From: Henckelia pumila
Lineage: Eukaryota > Streptophyta > Magnoliopsida > Lamiales > Gesneriaceae
Direction of reading: 5' to 3'
Length of the DNA stretch: 64,000 nt
NCBI RefSeq assembly: GCF_033568475.1
Contig: NC_133122.1
Coordinates: 157,535,361-157,599,360, forward strand
In this document: positions 42,424-54,346 of the stretch, piece after piece
Numbering within the stretch: position 1 is the stretch's first letter
Layout: every line of letters begins with the position of its first letter
Translations under genes and position numbers: made by a program
The notes under the pieces: model-generated
What the model saw: the letters and a program-made list of their open reading frames with translations, nothing else
The model's database searches: none
What the model was told of the DNA's origin: nothing

Positions 42424-44268
42424 TGTTGGAAAACGGTGTTCAGATCAATTGGAATTGATATCCGGTGCAGCGGAAGTTTAAAAATTTTATATGGAACGAT
42501 TCCATAATGGGTATCAAAACTTTACGATTAAATTGTGCGTGTAAAAATTAAATAAAAATTAAATTTTTACCTCCAATCTCGAAACGAGATTATGGACACC
42601 AACAGATTACTCTGCTCTTATTGTATATCCCAGGAACTAATGGACGAACAATTCTTCAATCAGGTCCACGAACGAAAATTTAATCCCTCTGATAGATTGC
42701 ACTAGAAAATCTATCAGAAGTTTCTACGAAGAGAATTAAAGAATTTGATCCGTTAAATCAGACTGCAAATTCAAAATTCACAGGCTGGAATTTTCGAGCA
42801 GAGAGGGAAGAAAGGGGGCGGCCACCTTTTAAAAACACAGCTAGGGTTTTTCGAAAATTGTGAGCCTCTGTTGTGTAATTTCTGTACTGCAATAACTTAT
42901 TTATAATGTGGGCTGCTAACAGCTTAGGGCCCATTAGTCATAAGTTCAAGCCTGACAAGCAAAGCCCGCATGTTCAAAAATTAATATAAAATTCATCGTG
43001 ACTCAGATTGATAAACCAATTTCACCAATGTGCACAGAAACCATTTCTGCATCTTTTAAAGTCAAGATAAATTTTCTGAATCCGAATTCAGTGATTTCCA
43101 AAAATGCCCATCCCTATGTCATTTTAGGAAATCTTACTCCCTCTACTCTTAAATAAGAAGTCCCACTTCTTTGTTCATTAAATTTAACTCTTTAAATTTA
43201 ACTATCTCAACGGGGATTAAAAATCCATTACTTGTGTGACCCTCAATGGTTCAGGGATACAGCTAGCCGTGGGCTCACAACTCCTTGTGACTCGGAACAA
43301 CAATTTCCGACTTGCCCATCGAATCATGGTAAGAGCGCCTAGCAACATCGCCCCATGATTCCCTAGGTATCACTGATAGTGCCTGCAAGAACCAATAGAT
43401 TTTGGTTAGCGTACAGTACGGTCCCTTCATCCATATATCCCGATCGAATCAACAACCATTGGTAAATCGAGAGTCGTTCGAGATTCGATAACTATGCAAT
43501 GCATCTTGAAGATCAAATAGTGACATCGCATGTGCTACTAAGAAACCATTTCTTAAAACACATCATGTACTCTGGCCAGAGATTCGTCATACTAATATCT
43601 CCTCAGATTGCATAGGATATCCACACTATCAAGTATGTGGTGAATCCTTGACAACAAAGTATCGACTCCTATATGTGTCGTAACTGCAACCAATCCCGAC
43701 ACCTGATGACCCCAATAGAGTCGGTAAATGAGTTAAAACACAGTACTAGCATATAGAGTCTCAATGATGTTTCAAGTAGTAAGGACTAATGGTGTACAAC
43801 CAAAACCGCGGACTTTATCCACTCGATAAGTGATAACCACTTGGAAAGTCCGGATAGGGTAGTTCGATCATTCATCGTATGAATATCCATTTGCATGCTT
43901 TGAACATCTCTATGTTCCATACCAATGAAACGTGGTACTCGGCATCGCAAATGCTAGTCTCAATCTCGAGCGATCCTTATCCTTATTAACGGACGGCTCA
44001 ATCGACTAGGAACTGTTTAGAATATACAGTGACTATAAGATGTGTTTCATGATAGTCATCCCCATGTACTACCACATCTTACATAGACTATAGTATATTC
44101 AAGGTCTTTATCAAAACAACAATAGTATATCACAATATAACAATATGAAGAAAGATAAAGTCATTGCCATTAATAAAAGTGTAAATTATATTAAACAAAA
44201 GATTGTTTATACAAAGAGTCATCAAAGCCCTTAGCCACAAGTTGGCTCACCGGGCACCCACTCTTTCA
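42424..44268 (-). repeat. nested Copia 3' LTR (1845 bp)
   Basis: On the minus strand it starts TGAAAGAGTGGGTGCC and ends CCGTTTTCCAACA. A purine tract GTGGGAGAT adjoins at 44269-44278. The mate is 50687-52532. Confidence 0.92.
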
Positions 44269-44282
44269 ATCTCCCACTTGCC

Positions 44283-46290
44283 CTAAAGCCAACTAGTCAT
44301 ACTACGTAGACCCATTGCTTCGCGATGTTTGTCAAATAATAGTCCTGGCAAGGGCTTAGTAAGTGGATCAGCGATATTGTCTGCAGAGGCCACTCTTTCG
44401 ACAGTGATGTCTCCTCTTTCCACGATCTCCCGGATGATGTGGTATTTCCTCAGTACGTGTTTGGATCTTTGATGAGACCTTGGTTTCTTTGCCTGAGCAA
44501 CGGCACCCGTGTTGTCACAGTACACCGGGACTGGACCAACAACTTCAGGAATGACGCCCAACTCTTGGACGAAATTCCTCATCCAAACGGCCTCTTTAGC
44601 AGCAGCTGATGCCGCAATGTATTCTGCCTCAGTGGTGGAATCCGCTGTGGTGTCCTGCTTGGAACTCTTCCAAGAGACAGCACCGCCATTGAGCATGAAC
44701 ACAAATCCAGAGGTTGACTTCGAGTCATCCACGTCACTTTGGAAGCTAGAGTCGGTATAGCCTTCCAATTTCAGTTCTCTTCCTCCATATACCATGAACA
44801 TATTCCTAGTCCTTCGCAAGTACTTAAGAATGTCCTTCACGGCTTTCCAATGCATTTGACCGGGATTAGCTTGATATCTGCTCGTGACACTCAGAGCAAA
44901 TGCTACATCCGGTCTGGTAGATATCATCCCATACATGATACTACCTATGGCTGACGCATATGGTACATGTGTCATTTTCTCTATCTCTTCATCAGTCTTG
45001 GGACACATGGACTTGGATAGAGAAACTCCATGACACATAGGTAGATGTCCTCTCTTGGACCCATCCATTGAAAACCTTTTCAATATGGTTTCGATGTAAG
45101 TAGCTTGAGTAAGTCCTATCATTCTCTTAGATCTATCTCTATAGATCTGTATCCCTAGAATATAGGATGCCTCACCCAAATCCTTCATCGAGAATCTACC
45201 TGATAACCATATCTTCGTTGACTGCAACATCCCTACGTCATTCCCAATGAGTAGGATGTCATTAACATAAAGTACTAAGAATGTCACAGCATACTTAACT
45301 ACTTTCTTGTACACGCACGGTTCCTTCGGGTTTTTGATGAAACCAAAATCCTTTATTGTTTCATCAAATTTCTGGTTCCAACTTCTTGATGCTTGTTTGA
45401 GACCATAAATTGATCTCTGAAGCTTGCATACCTTATGCTCGCTTCCCATGGATGTGTATCCCTCAGGCTGCATCATATAGATCTCTTCCTTAATGTTTCC
45501 ATTAAGAAATGCAGTCTTCACATCCATTTGTCATATCTCATAGTCATACCAAGCAGCTATGGCAATAAGGATTCTTATGGACTTGAACATTGCAACTGGT
45601 GAAAAGGTTTCATCATAGTCAACTCCTTGTCTTTGAGTATAACCTTTTGCCACCAATCGTGCCTTGTAGGTCAATACCTTACCATCAGGCCCAAGCTTTC
45701 TCTTGTAGATCCATTTACACCCTATTGGAACAATTCCATCGGGAGGATCTACTAAAGACCAAACTTGGTTTGTATGCATCGAATCTATTTCCGACTGCAT
45801 AGCTTCAAGCCATAAATTTGAATCCGCATCAGAAATTGCTTCCTTGAAGTTTCTTGGATCACATCCAACGTCGGGTTCATCTTGATCCCCTTCAAGAATA
45901 AGACCATATCGAATAGGAGGTCTAGAAGTCCTCTCGGATCTTCTAAGTATAGGCGTGTCCTCTGAAGATTCTTGAGGTATGGGATCATTATTTTTTATTT
46001 TGGGTTCTTCTCGAATTTCTTCGAGTTCCATCATCTCGCCTTTCTTATCCAATAAGAACTCCTTCTCCAAGAAGGTGGCATTCCTTGAAACAAACACTTT
46101 TGTTTCAGTAGGATGATAGAAATAATATCCGATTGAATTCTTCGGATACCCTACAAAATAACATAAGATGGATCGACTATCCAACTTATCTCACACTGTC
46201 TGCTTCACGTAAGCAGGACATCCCCAAATCCTCAAGTACGAATACTTAGGAGCTTTGCCATTCCATAACTCGTATGGTGTTTTGTCCACT
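44283..46290 (-). pseudogene. nested Copia pol: end of integrase, RT and RNase H
   Basis: Continues the integrase frame after the TRIM (CPAYVKQTV, TGA near 46187, DKLDSRSILCYFVGYP). It then runs through the linker into RT (WIYKRKLGPDG, KARLVAKGYTQRQGVDYDET) to a TGA at 45528 where Trp is expected, then MDVKTAFLNGNIKEEIYM. The RT motif reads LYVNDILLIG, so the first catalytic Asp is Asn. RNase H has TDSSFQSD, TTEAEYIAAS and the ADNIADPLTKPLP end. Without the stops it would copy element RNA into cDNA. Confidence 0.88.
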
Positions 46291-47053
46291 GCTTTTGTAA
46301 CGACCCATTGTATCAAGACGGGTCTTTTCAGCGTGCTTTTGTCCTCACTCACACGCACCCTGAGAAACTTCCCAGGGGGTCACCCATCCTATAATTGCCC
46401 CAAGTCAAGCACGCTTAACTTTGGAGTTCTTATGTGATGAGCTTCCGAAAAGAAGATGCACCTTCTTGATATGAGTTGTACATATCAAATCTTTTGTACC
46501 TCTCATTCCGGTGTGGGATCAGTTCATTCATGTCACCCGTCGCCCATTCTTTGGTGGGGTTTCCATCTTTCAGGTATTAACCACCCATATTGCGGACCAT
46601 GTACCGCCCTAGGACTTTTTGGCTCCGGGTGTCACATGCCCACCAGCTTCCGCTTGGTTCGTCCCCGAACCACACCGTACTGGGAGAGGCCAGGCTTTGA
46701 TACCATTTGTAACGACCCATTGTATCAAGACGGGTCTTTTCAGCGTGCTTTTGTCCTCACTCACACGCACCCTGAGAAACTTCCCAGGGGGTCACCCATC
46801 CTATAATTGCCCCAAGTCAAGCACGCTTAACTTTGGAGTTCTTATGTGATGAGCTTCCGAAAAGAAGATGCACCTTCTTGATATGAGTTGTACATATCAA
46901 ATCTTTTGTACCTCTCATTCCGGTGTGGGATCAGTTCATTCATGTCACCCGTCGCCCATTCTTTGGTGGGGTTTCCATCTTTCAGGTATTAACCACTCAT
47001 ATTGCGGACCATGTACCGCCCTAGGACTTTTTGGCTCCGGGTGTCACAGCTTT
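46291..47053 (-). mobile_element. TRIM (miniature LTR retrotransposon) with 341-bp LTRs, TSD GCTTT
   Basis: 46296-46636 and 46708-47048 are direct repeats of 341 bp, almost identical (one C/T difference noticed near 46584/46996). They are separated by only 71 bp. Flanks are GCTTT at 46291-46295 and 47049-47053. On the minus strand each LTR starts TGTGACACCC and ends GGGTCGTTACA. The internal part has a primer site TGGTATCAAAGC (complement of 46694-46705, one mismatch to the tRNA-Met site) and a purine tract CTGGTGGGCA before the 3' LTR. It encodes nothing and must borrow proteins from another element. The near identity shows a recent insertion, into the integrase of the nested Copia. Confidence 0.92.
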
Positions 47054-48955
47054 GGTGTGGACGTTGTTCAACAACAACACCGCAGTTTCAAGCACGTAGC
47101 CCCAAAACAAAGGTGGAAGCTCAGTGAAGCTCATCATGGATCGAACCATGTCCAACAAAGTTCGATTACGACGCTCCGATACACCATTCAGCTGAGGTGT
47201 CATAGGAGGAGTCCACTGAGAGAGAATCCCATTCTCTTTCAGATAGTCCAAAAACTCGGTACTTAAGTATTCTCCACCTCGATCCGATCGAAGTGCTTTA
47301 TTACTTTTACCTAGCTTGTTTTCTACTTCAGCCTTGAATTCTTTGAACTTTTCAAATGCTTCAGAATTATATTTCATTAAATATAAATACCCATACCTAG
47401 AATAATCATCAGTAAAGGTAATGAAGTAGGTGTGGCCAAATTGAGTACCAATTCTAAATGGACCACAAACATCTGTATGGATCAAATCCAACAGATTTTG
47501 ACTACGCTCAGGTTTTCCCTTAAAAGGAGATTTAGTCATTTTTCCTTTCAGGCAGGACTCACAAGTAGGTAGAGAGTTAATATCAGACATATCAAACATG
47601 CCCTCTCCCACTAGCTTGTTCATCCTCCTTGAGGAAATATGACCTAGCCTAGCATGCCAAAGGTTTGCCGGGTTTTGACTATCGATTTTTCTTTTGTTTG
47701 TTGTTACCGGTTTATCAACATAATTTATTGGAACGTCTTTTAATTTTAAGTTATATAGATTGTTTTCAAGTTGTCCATTTCCAATCAAACATTCATTCTT
47801 GTAAATATTGCAAATTCCATTCACAAAATTGCAAGAAAAATCATCTCTATCAAGCATAGAAACAGAAATAATGTTTTTAATCAAATCTGGAACAAATAAA
47901 ACATCTCTCAAAAGTAACTTAAAATCGTTCTGCAAAATTAAATAAACATCTCCCACAGCTTTAGCTTCAACTCTAGAACCATTTCCGAGCCTCAGCTGGG
48001 TCTCACCCATTCTAAGCTTGCGACTTCTTGTCATCACCTGCAAATCATTGCAAATGTGAGATCCACATCCGGTATCCAATACCCAAGAAGTAGTATTAAG
48101 TGAAACATTTATTTCAATATAGAACATACCCTTCGCAGTTCGCAACTGCTCTAGATATTCCTTGCAGTTACGTTTCCAATGACCGGGTTTCTTGCAGTGA
48201 TGGCAAACATCCTTGGACTTTTCCATGTTTGAAGCCTTTGTCTTGTTCTTCTTCTCGGGTCCGGTTTTCTTGGGTGGGGCAGAACGTTTCTTACCCTTTG
48301 TACTTGGCCCCTTCTTAGCAGAGGAAGAGGAGCCCACCAAGAGAACCGGTTTATCCTTCTTTAAAGTGGCTTCATATGTTACAAGCATATTGACCATCTC
48401 TTCAAGGGAGGCCTCTATCTTGTTCATATTAAAATTCACCACAAATCCGTCAAACGAAGAAGGAAGAGAGAGAAGTAATAAGTCCACGTTGAGTTCATGC
48501 TCCAACACCAAATCAAGCGTTACCAACTTCTGTATGAGCCAAATCACTCGTACCCCATGATCACGGACCGAAGTTCCTTCACGCATGCGACACGTCATTA
48601 GCTCTTTTACAGTAGCGAACCTTTCAGCTCTCGATTGAGCCCCAAAAAGTTCCTTGAGTTGTACGTGAATGTCAGCAGCATTCACGGTATCCTCAAATCG
48701 CCTCTGGAGTTCATCAGACATCGAAGCTTGCATATAGCATTTGGCCTTGATATCATGGTCCCACCATTTATCAAGTTTGGCCAACTCTTCCGGACTTATG
48801 TCAGCTGGTGCTTCCTTCGGAGGAGATTTTTCTAACACGTAGAGCATCTTCTCCGAGATCAAGACAATCTTCAACTTACGGAACCATTTCGTATAGTTTG
48901 CGCCAGTCAGTTTATTTTGTTCGAGAATAGAGAATAGTGGATTGCGCGAATTCAT
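47054..48955 (-). pseudogene. nested Copia gag, protease and integrase (cut by TRIM)
   Basis: ATG at 48955 (MNSRNPLFSILEQNKLTGAN), chosen over an upstream in-frame ATG because it matches the usual Copia gag start. One open frame of about 630 codons. Gag has YTKWFRKLKIVL and FEDTVNAADIHVQLKELFG. A zinc knuckle CHHCKKPGHWKRNC lies at about 48165-48210. The protease word is WVLDTGCGSHICNDL, the pre-integrase region LWHARLGHISSRRM...CESCLKGKM. The integrase core has HTDVCGPF, FTDDYSRYGYLYLM, LRSDRGGEY and GVSERRNRTLLDMVRSMM, so Asp, Asp and Glu are all present. It is cut in NNVHTKAV by the TRIM. Confidence 0.9.
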
Positions 48956-50673
48956 CTTTATGAAATACTGAAAAGAAATAGACAATTATCAGTGATTGTT
49001 TAATTAATTTACTAAGACATAAAATAGGCAAAATTTATTTTATGAATCTCACTCCCACTATTTTAACGATTTCACTACCCTCTAGTGAAAACGGAAAACT
49101 GTTTTCCTTAGTGGGAACATGGAGTCCAATTGACAAACTATGGTCCCGAATAATATCAGCCAACCATAATTTTCAAAAGGTAGAGCCCAATTGCTTCCAA
49201 AGCAACCTCCACGTTTTTACCTCATGTCCAATAAGGGCCCAATAATATGACGCCGTTTATTGTGACATGTCAAGATGACCCATCAATATTAAGTTGTGAT
49301 GGACGGTCGCCATGTGGATCCCCCAATAATATGAGCCGATCCCATGGGAGTTCCACCCAACTTACAACATTTGTCGATCCAATGTACAGCTTTCCGACGA
49401 ACGGGCCCCCCCAATAAGATGAGCCGGACCGTATCCGCGGGTAGCATCTCATACATTGATCGTTGATGGAAGGTAGGAACATTTAAACAATTTTAAATTT
49501 CTTTTATTTATCTTGATATCAATTTTAAATCATATTTAAAATGAGGGATTTTAATTTTGAAAATTTGTCTCATCATTTATAATTTGTATGCTTGCGGAAT
49601 TCATACAATTTAGTCTAAAACATGCATACAACGATAATATCATATATATTATATAGGATGATCGATTCCATTTCTAATCGACCCGTGGTTGCCAATCACG
49701 AGTCTAAGTCCAATCCTAGGTAATATGCAGGTATGCAATGCAATCCTATTACATTGAGCTTCCAATTTACATTTTTTCTGCCTTTATTGTCTGCTGGGCC
49801 CACCTCCATCTTCAAATCTTCATCTCCCACTAAGTCTAATGTATTTACAATAAATAACTATGACAAGTAGGGGATACATTTTAAGGGGTGGGAACGGGCC
49901 ATAAACCAGGCCCACTTTTATTACATATGACAATTCATATTGGGCCATAAACCAGGCCCATTAATAAATCCAACAACAATAAAAACAAATGTAAATTCCT
50001 AACATACACCTACAAAATTGGTCATGACAATCGATCATCCTTATCCAATAATATTTAATTCAAAATTAATTTATTGGATAACATGAAATGACAATTAAAT
50101 TAAAAGGATAAAATCATATTCCATATATAAAATCTTATTTTACATAAAAAATCATATTTTATCTTTTTATCAAATAAAATCATATTTTACATATAAAATC
50201 CAATTTTATACATAAAATCATATTTTACTCAATATTTCCATAATATCATATCTTATCATCAATTGTACCAAAAATAATTAATTTCATAAAATCTGATTTA
50301 ACGGATAAAATCTATAAATTTTCCAAAAATTCAAATTTATCCAAAAATCAATTTTAAAATTTTCGGACTCAAACAATTCGATCCGATGCCTCGTGGACCA
50401 ATCAAAACAATTTTCGATCGGACCAAAAATAGAATTTTAACATATTAAAATTTTAATTTAAAAATAAAAATTAATTTTCCCGGGCCGCCCGGGACGCTCC
50501 CGGGCTGCCCGCGCCCCAAAGGGGCTCGGGCCGGGCAGCGATCCAATCGCTGCCCGTGTTTTGCCCGAAAAAAAAATATTTTATTTTTAAAAAAAATTTA
50601 TTTTGTTTCAAAAACCGAGGCTTAAAAATTTTTGTACAATCGATTAATTTAATCGCTTGATCTGAGCAACCTG
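48956..50673 (-). other. long untranslated leader of nested Copia
   Basis: About 1.7 kb with no coding sequence. On the plus strand GGGCCATAAACCAGGCCCA occurs twice (near 49898 and 49953), and CCAATAATATGA/CCAATAAGATGAGCCG words occur near 49240, 49322 and 49412. A GC-rich palindromic cluster lies at 50479-50570, close to the primer site. Confidence 0.6.
50479..50570. repeat. GC-rich palindrome cluster near the primer site of nested Copia
   Basis: CCCGGG occurs three times (50479, 50488, 50499). 50533-50542 and 50546-50555 form a perfect 10-bp stem with a 3-base loop. It lies about 105-195 nt inside the element from the PBS, where retroelement RNAs often carry packaging or dimerisation signals. 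Confidence 0.6.
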
Positions 50674-50685
50674 GCTCTGATACCA
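50674..50685 (-). other. primer-binding site of nested Copia
   Basis: TGGTATCAGAGC on the minus strand, one base from the LTR end; perfect initiator tRNA-Met complement. Confidence 0.88.
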
Positions 50686-50686
50686 C

Positions 50687-52532
50687 TGTTGGAAAACGGT
50701 GTTCAGATCAATTGGAATTGATACCCGGTGCAGCGGAAGTTTAAAATTTTTATATGGAACGATTCCATAATGGGTATCAAAACTTTACGATTAAATTGTG
50801 CGTGTAAAAATTAAATAACAATTAAATTTTTACCTTCAATCTCAAAACGAGATTATGGACACCAACAGATTACTCTGCTCTTGTTGTATATCCCAGGAAC
50901 TGATGGACGAACAATTCTTCAATCAGGTCCACGAACGGAAATTTAATCCCTCTGATAGATTGCACTAGAAAATCTATCAGAAGTTTCTACGAAGAGAATT
51001 AACGAATTTGATCCGTTAAACCAAACTGCAAATTCAAAATTCACAGGCTGAAATTTTCGAGCAGAGAGGGAAGAAAGGGGGGCGGCCACCTTTTAAAAAC
51101 ACAGCTAGGGTTTTTCGAAAATTGTGAGCCTCTGTTGTGTAATTTTTGTACTGCAATAAATTATTTATAATGTGGGCTGCTAACAGCTTAGGGCCCATTA
51201 GTCATAAGTTCAAGCCTGACAAGCAAAGCCCGCATGTTCAGAAATTAATATAAAATTCATCGTGACTCAGATTGATAAACCAATTTCACCAATGTGCACA
51301 GAAACCATTTCTGCATCTTTTAAAGTCAAGATAAATTTTCTGAATCCGAATTCAGTGATTTCCAAAAATGCCCATCCCTATGTCATTTTAGGAAATCTTA
51401 CTCCCTCTACTCTTAAATAAGAAGTCCCACTTCTTTGTTCATTAAATTTAACTCTTTAAATTTAACTATCTCAACGGGGATTAAAAATCCATTACTTGTG
51501 TGACCCTCAATGGTTCAGAGATACAGCTAGCCGTGGGCTCACAACTCCTTGTGACTCGGAACAACAATTTTTGACTTGCCCATCGAATCATGGTAAGAGC
51601 GCCTAGCAACATCGCCCCATGATTCCCTAGGTATCACTGATAGTGCCTGCAAGAACCAATAGATTTTGTTTAGCGTACAGTACGGTCCCTTCATCCATAT
51701 ATCCCGATCGAATCAACAACCATTGGTAAATCGAGAGTCGTTCGAGATTCGATAACTATGCAATGCATCTTGAAGATCAAATAATGACATCGCATGTGCT
51801 ACTAAGAAACCATTTCTTAAAACACATCATGTACTCTGGCCAGAGATTCGTCACACTAATATCTCCTCAGATTGCATAGGATATCCACACTATCAAGTAT
51901 GTGGTGAATCCTTGACAACAAAGCATCGACTCCTATATGTGTCGTAACTGCACCCAATCCCGACACCTGATGACCCCAATAGAGTCGGTAAACGAGTCAA
52001 AGCACAGTACTAGCATATAGAGTCTCAATGATGTTTCAAGTAGTAAGGACTAATGGTGTACAACCAAAACCGCGGACTTTATCCACTCGATAAGTGATAA
52101 CCACTTGGAAAGTCCGGATAGGGTAGTTCGATCATTCATCGTATGAATATCCATTTGCATGCTTTGAACATCTCTATGTTCCATACCAATGAAACGTGGT
52201 ACTCGGCATCGCAAATGCTAGTCTCAATCTCGAGCGATCCTTATCCTTATTAACGGACGGGTCAATCGACTAGAAACTGTTTAGAATATACAGTGACTAT
52301 AAGATGTGTTTCATGATAGTCATCCCCATGTACTACCACATCTTACATAGACTATAGTATATTCAAGGTCTTTATCAAAACAACAATAGTATATCACAAT
52401 ATAACAATATGGAGAAAGATAAAGTCATTGCCATTAATAAAAGTGTAAATTATATTAAACAAAAGATTGTTTATACAAAGAGTCATCAAAGCCCTTAGCC
52501 ACAAGTTGGCTCACCGGGCACCCACTCTTTCA
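50687..52532 (-). repeat. nested Copia 5' LTR (1846 bp)
   Basis: Mate of 42424-44268 with the same ends; mostly single-base differences. Confidence 0.92.
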
Positions 52533-52537
52533 CTACT

Positions 52538-52808
52538 ACCTTGCCACTTCCGGATAAGTTCATCCATACTCTGACACTCTCTGCAGAAGGTAGTGCCGCG
52601 ATGCAAAGAGCAATGTCAGCTCCAGAATTTGTTGTTGATAGTGACAAATCCAACGGAAATAATTCAAACCCTATCTGAAGATTCAATTCGAATTTATGAC
52701 TTTTATCAATTCAAGGGTATAAATAGAGATCTTGATCGATCAAAGGAGCCAACTCTTACGCTCTGCAATTTCTGCTATTTTACGAGAATACTCAAAGTTT
52801 TACACGCT
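52538..52808 (+). repeat. Sirevirus-like Copia 3' LTR, second piece (truncated)
   Basis: Resumes ACCTTGCCACTTCCGGATAAG as in the 5' LTR (22751 on) and follows it to TTTTACACGCT, the equivalent of 23010. The last 540 bp of the LTR are missing after the Athila insertion. Confidence 0.85.
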
Positions 52809-54209
52809 TGATAAGTGCATTATATGAACTTAATTTATATATAATATGACTTGACTTTTGTGATGTGTCGAGTGGATTTTATGCGCATTTTTTGTTGTTT
52901 TTGTGATGTGCAAGGATTGGAGGAAAAGTAGCAAGAAGAAGCGGAAAGATGAAATATGGAGCAGCAACTTCAAAAAATTACTGGAAATGTTTGAGATATC
53001 CAAATTCCATCTCCCTTGTTCATAATAACGTTTAATATGATTTGAAGTTGCTGTCAAAATTTCAACTCAATATGACAAGTATATTGTGAGATATTATTTT
53101 TTGAAAATTGTCGCATGATGCAGATTTTCATACCCGAGAGGCATGCGCGGGCACGCCATCGCGAAAGTCAGTTTTTTTGGTTTTTCGGGAAGAAAACCTT
53201 GGGACTTTCGTGGGCTTTTATTTATTGGATTTGAAGCACATATAAAAGGGATTCTTTTGCACATAGTTAAAAAAGAAGCCGCCGCATAGAGAGAAACACA
53301 TCAAGGATCGATCGAGAGAAGATTTTGGAGACTTTGAAAGAGAAAATTCTGCACAAGTTGGAAGAACATCAAAGAACAAAGACGAAGATAGATCGTCCGG
53401 ACACGGAAGATCGAATATTTGGATTTGTTTTCTTTCTCTTGAATTTATATTATTGATTTGATGTCTAGTTTCATAAACATGAATTGTTTTTGCAATATTT
53501 TGATTATGAACTAAATTTTTAGAGTTTAGAGGTTGGATGGAACCTGGTGTAGACACTTTCATGAATTTTTGATTTTATTGAATTGAGTTTCTCTAAATTA
53601 ATTGTGTTTCTAGATTTGAAAGTCTTTTCAATTATTTGATCATTAATTGAATTGTAATATTTATTTGGAATCCGGCACTCGGGAGAGGGGAATTCGAATA
53701 GGATCGATAAAAAATACACTGTTAATTATTTATATAGCTCGAGAGAGTATATAATTTTAACAGAGCCTTTAAAAATAACATTGTTTTGTATAGATCACTG
53801 CAACTAGATTCTTAATAGAGATATTGGAATTGAATTGTAGTTGATAAACATTATTTGTTGCTCGGGAGAGGGAAATAATAAACTTAAGTGTTCTTGGCTA
53901 TTAATTGAATGAAATTCATGAAGATAAATTAATTAGGATTGATTGTTGTTGAAACCAGGTGAAATCTAAACCTCTAGACTATTTTTCCTCTGAATAGTAT
54001 TTATTTGAAAGTTGTGTGCGTGCTATCAAAAACTCATTTGATTATTTTTTTTTCAGCAAAATTCTTGATTATTAATTTTCTAAATAAAATTAGGACTGTT
54101 TTAATTACAAGTACCGAATATTTTCAATTTACTCCTTGTGGGAACGATACTTGATTCATCATTTTATTAAAACTTGACACTCGTACGCTTGCGAGCATTT
54201 TTCACAACA
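52809..54209 (+). repeat. Athila 5' LTR (1401 bp)
   Basis: TGATAAGTGCATTATATG... to ...TTTTCACAACA; same ends as 4918-6319. One GC-rich word GGCATGCGCGGGCACGCC near 53141-53158. Confidence 0.92.
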
Positions 54210-54215
54210 AGTTTT

Positions 54216-54232
54216 TGGCGCCGTTGCCGGGG
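54216..54232 (+). other. primer-binding site of Athila (tRNA-Asp)
   Basis: TGGCGCCGTTGCCGGGG is a perfect complement of the 3' end of plant tRNA-Asp, six bases after the LTR. Confidence 0.9.
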
Positions 54233-54346
54233 AGTAAATTTTGATTATTTTTTAGTCTTGTTACCAATTAGTCTAGATTTTAATTTAGATTTTTTTATTT
54301 TATTTTAAGTAACTAATTGATTTCTTCTTATTTTTAATTGCAGTCT

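Larger units (their letters stand above)
42419..52537 (-). mobile_element. Copia retrotransposon (Angela/Tork-like), nested, TSD CTACY
   Basis: Element 42424-52532 in minus orientation with CTACC at 42419-42423 and CTACT at 52533-52537 (one mismatch). LTRs are 1845 and 1846 bp and differ at a few dozen positions by eye. A 1.7-kb leader, gag-protease-integrase and RT-RNase H follow on the minus strand. LTR and leader lengths resemble the Angela group; the lineage is a guess. Inactive: stops in integrase and before RT, YVND instead of YVDD, and a TRIM in the integrase. Confidence 0.9.
22541..52808 (+). mobile_element. Sirevirus-like Copia retrotransposon, interrupted by two other elements
   Basis: Its own parts are 22541-25457, 33828-42423 and 52538-52808, together about 11.8 kb. 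In order: 5' LTR, gag, pol in Copia order (protease, integrase, RT, RNase H), two antisense ORFs, a long broken sense ORF, purine tract and a 3' LTR that stops at the point matching 23010 of the 5' LTR. A large Copia element with a long extra ORF after pol fits Sireviruses. The 5' flank ends AGTAG, and the same word follows the nested block at 58650-58654. Gag and pol carry stops, and the RT motif is destroyed. Confidence 0.85.

Noticed and set aside
46255..46849. Repeated open frames (60, 116 and 76 codons) on the plus strand
   Set aside because: They are chance frames through the two LTRs of the TRIM, which explains why they appear twice.
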